Origin: an uncultured Clostridia bacterium
Lineage (GTDB): Bacteria; Bacillota_A; Clostridia; TANB77; CAG-508
Reading direction: 5' to 3'
Length of the DNA stretch: 6,213 nucleotides
NCBI GenBank assembly: GCA_947628465.1
Contig: CANQZZ010000082.1
Location: 1 to 6,213 of the forward strand
The notes beneath the pieces were generated by a model. That model worked only from the letters and a program-made list of their open reading frames with translations, did not search any database and was not told the origin of the DNA. Numbering within the stretch: position 1 is the stretch's first letter; each line of letters starts with the position of its first letter. A program made the position numbers and the translations under genes. Positions 1 through 5,550 of the stretch are shown here, one piece after another.

Positions 1-177
1 GCAGCAATAGAAGTATCAGATGAAGAAGTATCAGATAAAATAAAAGAAATGGCAAAAAATTATGGTAGAAAAGAAGAGGACGTTAAAGATAATCCAGAAC
101 TAATTAAATATGTAAAAGACAACTTAAAAGTTGAAAAAACAATTGACTTCTTAGTAGAAAACGCAAAAACAAAATAA
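1..177 (+). CDS. tig: Trigger factor, C-terminal fragment (5' end outside window)
   Basis: This is the last 58 codons of an open frame that enters from the left edge and stops at TAA 175-177. The product is probably trigger factor, the ribosome-associated chaperone and prolyl isomerase that binds nascent chains at the exit tunnel. The visible part starts AAIEVSDEEVSDKI and ends with KVEKTIDFLVENAKTK. This matches the usual end of the trigger factor C-terminal helical domain: an acidic '(V)S/TDEEV' helix start, a hydrophilic helix, then a 'K..DFLVENAK' closing helix. Neither the ribosome-binding nor the isomerase domain is in the window. The position directly upstream of clpP and clpX is the classical tig-clpP-clpX order of Bacillota and supports the call. 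The identification rests on a short fragment plus synteny. Confidence 0.85.
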   Translation, partial: AAIEVSDEEVSDKIKEMAKNYGRKEEDVKDNPELIKYVKDNLKVEKTIDFLVENAKTK

Positions 178-184
178 AAGTAAA

Positions 185-240
185 AGGGGGTAATAGCTTG
201 TTTATAGAATAATATAAATAGTTATTACCTTTTATTTTAA
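185..240 (+). terminator. Possible rho-independent terminator or attenuator after tig
   Basis: Positions 189-197 (GGTAATAGC) pair with 221-229 (GTTATTACC), and the stem extends outward through several G-U and A-U pairs to about 185/233. The loop is about 23 nt, which is long. A T-rich run (TTTTATTTT) overlaps and follows the 3' arm. The long loop and wobble pairs make it weaker than the other terminators in this window. I see no good promoter between it and clpP, so it may reduce rather than stop transcription into clpP-clpX. Confidence 0.5.
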
Positions 241-266
241 AACATTGATAAATTTTAATAAATATA

Positions 267-274
267 AAAGGAGG
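267..274 (+). promoter_or_regulatory. Shine-Dalgarno site that fixes the clpP start
   Basis: AAAGGAGG lies 9 nt before ATG 284. The open frame continues upstream to an in-frame TTG at 245, but nothing resembling a ribosome binding site precedes that codon, and the SD itself would lie inside the longer frame. The ATG at 284 is therefore the supported start. Confidence 0.9.
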
Positions 275-283
275 ATTTTATTT

Positions 284-883
284 ATGGAAAAAAATAGTTT
301 AGTACCATATGTAATTGAACAAACAGGAAGAGGAGAAAGATCTTACGATATTTTCTCAAGATTATTAAAAGATAGGATAATATTTTTAAGTGAAGATGTA
401 AATCATGTAACAGCAAGTTTAGTAATTGCACAAATGTTATTTCTAGAGTCAGAAGACCCAGATAAAGAAATATCATTTTATATAAATAGCCCAGGAGGTT
501 CTATAACAGACGGTATGGCAATAGTAGATACAATGAATTATATAAAATGTCCAGTATCTACAATATGTATAGGTCTTGCAGCAAGTATGGGTTCTGTACT
601 TTTAGCATCAGGACAAAAAGGAAAAAGATTTGCAACACCAAATTCAGAAATATTAATACATCAACCTTTAATTTCTGGAGGACTTTCAGGTCAAACAACA
701 GAAATTAAAATACATGCTGACCACATGGTAAAAACAAGAGAAAAATTAAACAAATTATTAAGTGAAAGAACAGGTCAAAGTTTAGAACAAATAGAAAAAG
801 ATACAGAAAGAGACCATTACATGACAGCAGAAGAAGCATTGAAGTATGGACTAATTGATGAAATTATAGATGTAAGGAGATAA
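284..883 (+). CDS. clpP: ATP-dependent Clp protease proteolytic subunit ClpP
   Basis: This encodes the serine peptidase subunit that forms the double-heptameric chamber of ClpXP/ClpCP and degrades unfolded or tagged cytosolic proteins. The product is 199 aa, the normal length for the family. The catalytic triad is visible by family alignment: Ser101 in GLAASMGS, His126 in ILIHQP, and Asp177 at the end of the EKDTERD segment. The oxyanion region NSPGG (about 68-72) and the final YGLIDEII segment are also present. There is little or no propeptide, since [22 protein letters not shown] begins almost at the start. The ATG was chosen because of the SD at 267-274. The gene sits between tig and clpX; its TAA ends two bases before the clpX ATG, so the two are almost certainly co-transcribed. 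No CtsR-type operator was recognised upstream. Confidence 0.98.
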   Translation: MEKNSLVPYVIEQTGRGERSYDIFSRLLKDRIIFLSEDVNHVTASLVIAQMLFLESEDPDKEISFYINSPGGSITDGMAIVDTMNYIKCPVSTICIGLAASMGSVLLASGQKGKRFATPNSEILIHQPLISGGLSGQTTEIKIHADHMVKTREKLNKLLSERTGQSLEQIEKDTERDHYMTAEEALKYGLIDEIIDVRR

Positions 884-885
884 TA

Positions 886-2196
886 ATGTCAAATAGAAAT
901 AGTAATCAAAACGTTAGATGTTCATTTTGTGGTAAAGCACAAGAAATGGTAAAAAGAATTGTAGCAGGCCCTAATGCATATATTTGCGACGAATGTATTG
1001 CAGTTTGTAATAATATATTAGAAGATGAGCATTATGAAGATGATTTAGGATATGAAGATGTAAAGTCTGAGGATATACCTACACCAGCAGAAATAAAAGG
1101 CATATTAGATGAATATGTAATAGGACAGGAAGATGCTAAAAAAACATTATCTGTTGCAGTATATAATCACTATAAACGTATATCATGTGATGAAATAATA
1201 GATGATGTAGAAATACAAAAAAGTAATGTATTACTTCTTGGACCAACAGGATGTGGTAAAACACTTCTTGCACAAACTCTTGCAAGAATCTTAAATGTTC
1301 CATTTGCAATAGCAGATGCAACAACTCTTACAGAAGCGGGATATGTTGGTGAAGATGTTGAAAACATACTACTTAAATTAATACAAGCAGCAGAATATGA
1401 TATTCAAAAAGCACAAAAAGGTATTATTTATATAGATGAGATAGATAAAATAACAAGAAAGTCTGAAAATCCATCAATCACAAGAGATGTAAGTGGAGAA
1501 GGTGTACAACAAGCATTATTAAAAATAGTAGAAGGAACTGTTGCATCAGTACCACCACAAGGAGGAAGAAAACATCCTCATCAAGAATTCTTACAAATAG
1601 ATACATCAAACATATTATTCATTTGTGGAGGAGCTTTCGAAGGACTAGAAAAAATAATAAAAGATAGAGTTGGAAAAAAATCTATGGGATTTGGAGCTCA
1701 AATAGAAAGTAAAAAAGAGTTAGACAAATATAAAATATTTGAAGAATTATTACCACAAGATTTATTAAAATTTGGACTAATACCAGAATTTGTTGGAAGA
1801 CTTCCAATAATTGCAACATTAAAAGAATTAGATAAAGAAGCCTTAATTAATATTGTAACAAAACCAAAAAATGCATTAACGAAACAATATAAAAAGTTAC
1901 TAGAGTTAGATGGGGTTGATTTAGAATTTGAAGATGAAGCACTTGAGTCAATTGTAGAAAAAGCAATAGAAAGAAATACAGGAGCAAGAGGTCTTCGCTC
2001 TATAATAGAAGATATTATGAGAGATATAATGTTTGATATACCAACGAATCCTAAAATAGAAAAATGTATTATAACAAAAGAAACAGTGGAAAAGAAAGCT
2101 GGACCAAAATTAGTTATAAACGAAAACAAAGAAGTTAAGAAAAAGAAAATAAAAAAGAAGCCTATTAATAATCAAAATCAAGGTGAAACAGCATAA
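886..2196 (+). CDS. clpX: ATP-dependent Clp protease ATP-binding subunit ClpX
   Basis: This is the hexameric AAA+ unfoldase that recognises substrates and threads them into ClpP. The product is 436 aa, a full-length member. The order of elements is: C4 zinc-binding domain with Cys12, Cys15, Cys34 and Cys37; Walker A GPTGCGKT (119-126); GYVG pore-1 loop (152-155); Walker B IIYIDEID (180-187); RKH pore loop (228-230); ClpP-docking loop at 267-269; arginine-finger segment EFVGRLP (301-307); and sensor-2 GARGLR (366-371). The docking tripeptide reads MGF rather than the more familiar IGF or LGF. The C-terminus ends in a lysine-rich tail (about 416-425) that looks unstructured. The SD AAGGAGA (874-880) lies inside the end of clpP, 5 nt before the ATG. 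A strong terminator follows, so no lon gene is attached here. Confidence 0.98.
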   Translation: MSNRNSNQNVRCSFCGKAQEMVKRIVAGPNAYICDECIAVCNNILEDEHYEDDLGYEDVKSEDIPTPAEIKGILDEYVIGQEDAKKTLSVAVYNHYKRISCDEIIDDVEIQKSNVLLLGPTGCGKTLLAQTLARILNVPFAIADATTLTEAGYVGEDVENILLKLIQAAEYDIQKAQKGIIYIDEIDKITRKSENPSITRDVSGEGVQQALLKIVEGTVASVPPQGGRKHPHQEFLQIDTSNILFICGGAFEGLEKIIKDRVGKKSMGFGAQIESKKELDKYKIFEELLPQDLLKFGLIPEFVGRLPIIATLKELDKEALINIVTKPKNALTKQYKKLLELDGVDLEFEDEALESIVEKAIERNTGARGLRSIIEDIMRDIMFDIPTNPKIEKCIITKETVEKKAGPKLVINENKEVKKKKIKKKPINNQNQGETA

Positions 2197-2201
2197 GAAA
2201 T

Positions 2202-2243
2202 AAAATTAGACAAATTTAGTAAAATAAATTTGTCTAATTTTTT
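2202..2243 (+). terminator. Rho-independent terminator of clpP-clpX
   Basis: A perfect stem of up to 17 bp pairs 2202-2218 with 2225-2241 around a 6-nt loop (GTAAAA). The 3' arm runs directly into six T residues. Only two pairs are G-C, so strength comes from length. It starts 6 nt after the clpX stop codon. Confidence 0.92.
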
Positions 2244-2308
2244 ATTGAGTGTAACAATAATCATATATGTTTATGTAGAATTATGTATATCAAAAAATAC
2301 TAAAAATA

Positions 2309-2337
2309 TTGAAATAAAATGTATAATGTTATAGTAT
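2309..2337 (+). promoter_or_regulatory. Likely sigma-A-type promoter for the first surface protein gene
   Basis: A -35 TTGAAA (2309-2314) and a -10-like TAGTAT (2332-2337) are separated by 17 nt. A TATAGT at 2330-2335 (15-nt spacer) and a TATAAT at 2322-2327 without a good -35 are alternatives. An A-rich tract precedes the -35. Transcription would start near 2344, giving a leader of about 50 nt. The exact -10 is uncertain. Confidence 0.6.
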
Positions 2338-2344
2338 GTATTTG

Positions 2345-2366
2345 TAAACTAAAGATCGATAGTTTA
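2345..2366 (+). promoter_or_regulatory. 5'-leader hairpin before the first surface protein gene
   Basis: A 7-bp stem, TAAACTA (2345-2351) with TAGTTTA (2360-2366), encloses an 8-nt loop (AAGATCGA). It would lie at or very near the 5' end of the transcript and about 14 nt before the SD GGGAGG (2380-2385). No T-run follows, so it is not a terminator. A role in mRNA stability or translation is only inferred. Confidence 0.4.
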
Positions 2367-2393
2367 AATTATTTAAATTGGGAGGAAAATTAA

Positions 2394-3299
2394 ATGAAGA
2401 AAAAAATCTTAACAATTGTAACATTATTAGTAGTATCATTAATTATAGGCGTTATTGGTACTACAGTAATGGCAGCTGAGTTAGCAGAAGCAACAGTAGT
2501 AGATGCAACTAAAGAAGATACTAAACTTGCAACTGAGATAAAAGAACCAACAATAACAAGCAATACAAATGGTTCTGAACAAACAATAGAAGTTGTTTAT
2601 ACTATTGCAGCATTAAAAATTATTGATGGAAATGATGCAGATAGACCAGATGGTTATGGATGGATAGGAGTTAATGTTAAACGTCCAGACGGAGCAACAA
2701 AAGGTGTTGAAAATGATGGAACTGTATATGAGGCAAATGCATTTGATCAATTCTTTGGAATCAATGTAGAAAAATTACAAAAAGCTGTAGAAGATGGAAC
2801 AGGCTACATATCATATACAAAATCATATGATTGGAAATATGATGATGATAATACAGGAGTAACAAAAACAACATTAATAGTAAAAATTAAAGCAGAAGGT
2901 GTTACACTTCAAGATAAAGATGATAGTGAAAGTGACGATAAAACATTATGGAATAAAGATGAGTATGTAACATATAAATTAGAAGTGTTAGAAGAAGAAT
3001 TAAAAGAGCAAGGATTAGCACAAAAAGACATAGAAGAAAGATTACAAATAGCAGAAGAATTATTAGCAGACCAAGATTTAACAATAGAACAATTAAAAGC
3101 ACAAATTGCAGAATTAACAGCAGAAAAAGAAGCTCCATCAGAAGTAGAAAAACCAGTAGAAGAAGACAATACATCAAAAACTCCAGAAGAAAAAGACAAT
3201 ACACCAAAAACAGGTGTAGTAGATGTAGCATTAATCTCATCAGTAGTATCTATGATATCAGTAGCTGGAATAGTAACAGTAAAAAAATATAGCAAATAA
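2394..3299 (+). CDS. Sortase-anchored surface protein with coiled coil, TPKTG motif
   Basis: This is a secreted protein of 301 aa with no recognised enzymatic domain. In order: a signal peptide (MKKK, hydrophobic 5-25, likely cleavage VMA/A after residue 27); a globular, probably beta-rich ectodomain (about 50-175) containing a DRPDGYGWIG segment; an acidic helical stretch likely to form a coiled coil (about 190-246); a Pro/Glu/Lys spacer (247-269); TPKTG (270-274); a hydrophobic segment (about 275-296); and the tail KKYSK. This is the layout of a sortase substrate, with Thr in place of the usual Leu of LPxTG. Class B sortases of clostridia are known to accept motifs of the type (S/P)PxTG, so the sortase at 4606-5445 is the likely partner. 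The SD GGGAGG lies 8 nt before the ATG. Both ends match the gene at 3547-4488. Ligand and function are unknown. Confidence 0.9.
   Translation: MKKKILTIVTLLVVSLIIGVIGTTVMAAELAEATVVDATKEDTKLATEIKEPTITSNTNGSEQTIEVVYTIAALKIIDGNDADRPDGYGWIGVNVKRPDGATKGVENDGTVYEANAFDQFFGINVEKLQKAVEDGTGYISYTKSYDWKYDDDNTGVTKTTLIVKIKAEGVTLQDKDDSESDDKTLWNKDEYVTYKLEVLEEELKEQGLAQKDIEERLQIAEELLADQDLTIEQLKAQIAELTAEKEAPSEVEKPVEEDNTSKTPEEKDNTPKTGVVDVALISSVVSMISVAGIVTVKKYSK
3165..3211 (+). repeat. Short tandem duplication creating a second, imperfect sorting-like motif
   Basis: A 17-nt unit at 3165-3181 recurs at 3195-3211 with one difference and a 30-nt period. The copies encode DNTSKT and DNTPKT. Only the second gives TPKTG followed by a hydrophobic segment. 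The first has Ser where the motif needs Pro and is followed by PEEK rather than G. Confidence 0.8.
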
Positions 3300-3300
3300 T
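3222..3300 (+). repeat. Direct repeat, copy 1: sorting-signal module
   Basis: This 79-nt stretch covers the hydrophobic anchor, KKYSK tail, stop codon and one following base. It matches 4411-4489 at 77 of 79 positions with no gaps. The two differences both change an amino acid (Ser/Ala and Ile/Val); every synonymous site is identical. Similarity drops immediately upstream and ends just after the stop codon. Confidence 0.95.
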
Positions 3301-3333
3301 TATAAAGAATATAATTAAAATATCAAAATAAAG

Positions 3334-3374
3334 AAATAGTATTAGATTAGAAATAATTTAATACTATTTTTTTT
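3334..3374 (+). terminator. Rho-independent terminator of the first surface protein gene
   Basis: A 16-bp stem (3334-3349 with 3354-3369, one G-U pair) is capped by a GAAA tetraloop at 3350-3353. A T-run to 3374 follows the 3' arm. The next gene therefore needs its own promoter. Confidence 0.93.
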
Positions 3375-3468
3375 ATGTAAAAGATGGTAGATTGCCCATT
3401 GTAGCAAGTCTTAGATAATGGTTATGTGAATTTTAAAATACAAAAAGTAAAAAAATTTAAAAAAAGCC

Positions 3469-3497
3469 TTGCAAAAAAAATAATAATGTAATAATAT
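3469..3497 (+). promoter_or_regulatory. Likely sigma-A-type promoter for the second surface protein gene
   Basis: A -35 TTGCAA (3469-3474) and a -10 TAATAT (3492-3497) are separated by 17 nt, with an A-rich tract upstream. Transcription would start near 3504. The stretch between the preceding terminator and this promoter (3375-3465) contains no convincing gene or known RNA element, only a weak CCATT/AATGG pairing (3396-3400 with 3417-3421). Confidence 0.65.
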
Positions 3498-3542
3498 GAC
3501 TTAGTAAACAAATGATTAGATTTTTTTAAAATAAGGGGGAAT

Positions 3543-3565
3543 TTAAATGAAGAAAAAAATCTTAA
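3543..3565 (+). repeat. Direct repeat of 23 nt spanning the start codon (other copy 2390-2412)
   Basis: Positions 3543-3565 are identical to 2390-2412. The block covers the last bases before the ATG and the first codons, encoding MKKKIL in both surface proteins. It is the 5' counterpart of the 3' repeat and shows that export as well as sorting ends are shared. Confidence 0.9.
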
Positions 3566-4488
3566 TGGTTACATTATTAGCTGTATTGTTTGTGTTAGCA
3601 CTTGCATTAACAAATACAGTAAAAGCAACAGATATCACAATAACAGATGTTACATCTTTATCAGGAGGAACAGTAAGTAGTTCAACAGAAGGTAAAGTAT
3701 ACACACTAACACTAACAAAAACAGACATCAGTAAACTTGTATGGCATGCAATCGATGATCCAACAGGACAAGCTGGCGTTGATAGAGTAGCAAATGGTTG
3801 GGACATAGGATTTAAACTTACTTTATCTAGTGATTTTACCAAGGGGCAATTAAAAGCAGTATATACAGATTATGAAGGAATAGTTAGAACAAATTCAAGT
3901 TGTACACCAGACACTAATGCATCTGAATATAGCGCTTGGGTATCTCTTAATGAAAATAAATTAGAGGGTCAAACAGAGGTATTTCAATTAGCTAAATTTG
4001 AATTCGAAATCGGTACAGATAAAGCAACTGTAATAGTTAAAGTAGATCCTACAGATGTAGAACTAAAACTACCAGAGGATGGAAGTGTTGTAAAAGTAAC
4101 AGTTGATGGTTATGAGTTTACAATGAAAAAAGATAAAACTTTAAGTGCTAATGAAGAAAATGGTGGATTATCAGAAGCAGAAGTAGCAGATTTAGAAGCA
4201 TTAATGACAAAAGAAGGTTATAAATTTGTTGGTTTATTTATTAAAGGAACAAATACTAAATTTACACTAGACCAAGTAATATCAAGTGATTTGGAATTAG
4301 AAGTAAGATTTGAAAAAATACCAGAAAAAGCAGTAGAAGAAGAACCAGTAGAAGAACCAGCAGAAGAAAAACCAGCAGAAAAAGATGATACACCAAAAAT
4401 GGGTACAATAGATGTAGCATTAATCTCATCAGTAGTAGCTATGGTATCAGTAGCTGGAATAGTAACAGTAAAAAAATATAGCAAATAA
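3547..4488 (+). CDS. Cell-surface protein with InlB-type repeat and atypical TPKMG sorting motif
   Basis: This is a secreted protein of 313 aa. In order: a signal peptide with probable cleavage VKA/T after residue 27; an ectodomain (about 28-175) with a DRVANGWDIG segment resembling the DRPDGYGWIG of the 2394 gene and a similar TVIVKV strand; a region at about 181-257 resembling the Listeria-Bacteroides (Flg_new/InlB B) repeat, recognisable from GYKFVGLFIKGTNTKF and SSDLELEVRFEK, though the usual GW is GL; a Glu/Pro/Ala spacer (258-281); TPKMG (282-286); a hydrophobic segment (about 288-308); and KKYSK. The Met at the fourth motif position departs from the Thr at which sortases normally cleave. 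A single Cys (119) is present. The start is supported by the GGGGGA SD (3535-3540) 6 nt before the ATG. It is probably a paralogue of the 2394 gene with a diverged middle. Function is unknown; adhesion or ligand binding is only a guess. Confidence 0.88.
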   Translation: MKKKILMVTLLAVLFVLALALTNTVKATDITITDVTSLSGGTVSSSTEGKVYTLTLTKTDISKLVWHAIDDPTGQAGVDRVANGWDIGFKLTLSSDFTKGQLKAVYTDYEGIVRTNSSCTPDTNASEYSAWVSLNENKLEGQTEVFQLAKFEFEIGTDKATVIVKVDPTDVELKLPEDGSVVKVTVDGYEFTMKKDKTLSANEENGGLSEAEVADLEALMTKEGYKFVGLFIKGTNTKFTLDQVISSDLELEVRFEKIPEKAVEEEPVEEPAEEKPAEKDDTPKMGTIDVALISSVVAMVSVAGIVTVKKYSK

Positions 4489-4489
4489 T
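4411..4489 (+). repeat. Direct repeat, copy 2: sorting-signal module
   Basis: This is the second copy of the 79-nt block at 3222-3300 (offset 1189 nt, no gaps, two mismatches). It again includes the hydrophobic anchor, the tail and the stop codon, and again ends just past the stop. Confidence 0.95.
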
Positions 4490-4508
4490 TTGATGTATAG
4501 ATAAAGAA

Positions 4509-4540
4509 AAGCAAAAGGGAAAAATCCCTTTTGTTTTTTT
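4509..4540 (+). terminator. Rho-independent terminator of the second surface protein gene
   Basis: GCAAAAGGGA (4511-4520) pairs with TCCCTTTTGT (4525-4534) across an AAAA loop, with A-U extensions at the base, and a T-run follows to 4540. This is the most GC-containing terminator stem in the cassette. Confidence 0.95.
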
Positions 4541-4550
4541 ATGAAAAATA

Positions 4551-4579
4551 TTGAAAAAATGCGACTTTTATGATATAAA
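4551..4579 (+). promoter_or_regulatory. Promoter of the sortase gene (extended -10)
   Basis: A -35 TTGAAA (4551-4556), 17-nt spacer and -10 TATAAA (4574-4579) are preceded by TGA, giving an extended -10 (TGnTATAAA). It begins about 10 nt after the preceding terminator, so the sortase has its own promoter. Expected start is near 4586, leaving a leader of only about 20 nt. The 13 nt ending at the -35 (4544-4556) are identical to 2302-2314 before the first surface gene. Confidence 0.8.
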
Positions 4580-4605
4580 TATAACATATAAAAGGGGAGA
4601 AATTT

Positions 4606-5445
4606 ATGGCAAAGGGAAAACATGAAAAGACTGGTAAATCAGATAAAAGAAAAATAGAAAGAACTAAATCAAATAGAACTAAAATTAATAAAACTAAATC
4701 AACCAAAAAAAGAATAGTATTATTACTATTAATATTAATCTTTATAATAAGTGTATCTATAACTGCATTCTTTGTATATAACAAATATAAGAATAAAAAT
4801 GAGAATGACGAATTAAAAGAAATATTTAGCAATGTTGAAGAAACTAAACCAAATGAAAGAATAGAAAAAGTAAAAGAATTACAAAAAGAAAATTCTGATA
4901 TAATAGGTTGGTTAGAAATACCTAATAGTAATATAAGTTATCCAGTATTACAATGTGAAGATAATGAATATTATATGACACACAATTATAAAAAAGAATA
5001 TTCAAAAGATGGTTCACTATTCTTAGACAAAGATTACGACTGGAGTATTCCTAGTACAAATCTTTTAATATATGGACACAATAATATAGGTAGCACGGAA
5101 ATGTTTAAAGGATTAGAAGAGTATAATAAAGAAGATTATTATAAATACCATAAAACAATTAGATTAACAACAGATAAAGAAGATGCAGAATACGAAATAC
5201 TAAGTGTATTTTTATCAAGAGTATATTATAAATCTGAAACTAATGTATTTAGATATTATTATTTCATTAATGCAGAAAATGAGGAAGAATTTAATAACTA
5301 TGTAAATGAAGCAAAAAAAGCAAGTTTATATGATACAGGAGTTACAGCAGAATATGGAGATCAACTTTTAACACTTACTACATGCTCGTATCATACAACT
5401 GATGGAAGACTTGCTGTAGTTGCAAGAAAAGTAGAAAACAATTAA
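4606..5445 (+). CDS. srtB: Class B sortase
   Basis: This is a membrane-anchored transpeptidase that cleaves a C-terminal sorting motif and joins the protein to cell-wall peptidoglycan. The product is 279 aa. In order: an unusually long, strongly basic N-terminal tail (1-36) containing a threefold pentapeptide repeat; one transmembrane segment (about 37-58); a linker with acidic and basic helices; and a class B catalytic domain (about 85-275). Class B signatures are NSDIIGWLEIPNSNISYPV (about 96-114), DNEYYMTHNY, GSLFLD and YGHN. Catalytic residues are His158 in YGHN, Cys260 in TLTTC, and Arg268, eight residues later as expected for this class. The type II orientation puts the active site outside. 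The SD GGGGAG (4594-4599) lies 6 nt before the ATG. Its natural substrates are probably the two proteins encoded just upstream. The symbol reflects the class, not proven orthology. Confidence 0.94.
   Translation: MAKGKHEKTGKSDKRKIERTKSNRTKINKTKSTKKRIVLLLLILIFIISVSITAFFVYNKYKNKNENDELKEIFSNVEETKPNERIEKVKELQKENSDIIGWLEIPNSNISYPVLQCEDNEYYMTHNYKKEYSKDGSLFLDKDYDWSIPSTNLLIYGHNNIGSTEMFKGLEEYNKEDYYKYHKTIRLTTDKEDAEYEILSVFLSRVYYKSETNVFRYYYFINAENEEEFNNYVNEAKKASLYDTGVTAEYGDQLLTLTTCSYHTTDGRLAVVARKVENN
4660..4704 (+). repeat. Three tandem 15-nt units in the sortase N-terminal tail
   Basis: Residues 19-33 read RTKSN, RTKIN, KTKST: three successive pentapeptides encoded by similar 15-nt units (each has ACTAAA at its second and third codons). 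They lie on the cytoplasmic side, before the membrane segment. Confidence 0.7.
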
Positions 5446-5471
5446 TGTATGAAAACATATAATAAGACAAA

Positions 5472-5506
5472 TTAGAGTAGGAATTTCCTGCTCTAAAATT
5501 ATTTTG
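5472..5506 (+). terminator. Probable terminator of the sortase gene
   Basis: TTAGAG (5472-5477) pairs with CTCTAA (5491-5496), and the stem continues inside with a T-G pair and AGGA/TCCT (5479-5482 with 5486-5489) around a 3-nt loop. The following tail, AAAATTATTTT, is T-rich but interrupted, so termination may be incomplete. Confidence 0.7.
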
Positions 5507-5514
5507 CGGAATAG

Positions 5515-5544
5515 TTGACAAAGCTATGAAAACTTTGGTATAAT
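5515..5544 (+). promoter_or_regulatory. Strong promoter of rpsB
   Basis: A consensus -35 TTGACA (5515-5520), an 18-nt spacer and a consensus -10 TATAAT (5539-5544) are preceded by TGG, giving an extended -10. This is the best promoter match in the window, as expected for a ribosomal protein gene. Transcription should start near 5551, leaving a leader of about 110 nt. Confidence 0.93.
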
Positions 5545-5550
5545 ATAACA

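Noticed and set aside
245..283. An N-terminal extension of ClpP from a TTG codon at 245
   Set aside because: No Shine-Dalgarno site precedes 245, the clpP SD (267-274) would lie inside the extension, and the ATG at 284 gives the normal 199-aa length with the usual VPYVIEQT start.
1698..2129. 143-codon open frame on the minus strand within clpX
   Set aside because: It lies wholly antisense to conserved ClpX codons, has no SD or promoter of its own, and its composition (Ser/Ile/Asn-rich) is what the complement of A/T-rich coding DNA gives.
2322..2327. TATAAT as the -10 of the first surface gene
   Set aside because: The hexamer is perfect, but the only good -35 (TTGAAA 2309-2314) is 7 nt away and the correctly spaced upstream hexamer is a poor match. 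TAGTAT at 2332-2337 fits better, with some doubt left.
2909..3295. 128-codon open frame on the minus strand within the first surface protein gene, with a similar one at 4218-4514
   Set aside because: The resemblance between these two antisense frames follows from the 79-nt direct repeat they both cover. No start signals or independent coding character were seen.
3543..3842. 99-codon minus-strand frame over the start of the second surface gene
   Set aside because: It is a shadow of the + strand gene and has no ribosome binding site in the correct place.
3222..4489. The two 79-nt direct repeats as ends of a mobile element or attachment sites
   Set aside because: They coincide with the coding sequence for the sorting anchor and the stop codon, and no recombinase gene lies between them, so paralogy or gene conversion explains them more simply.
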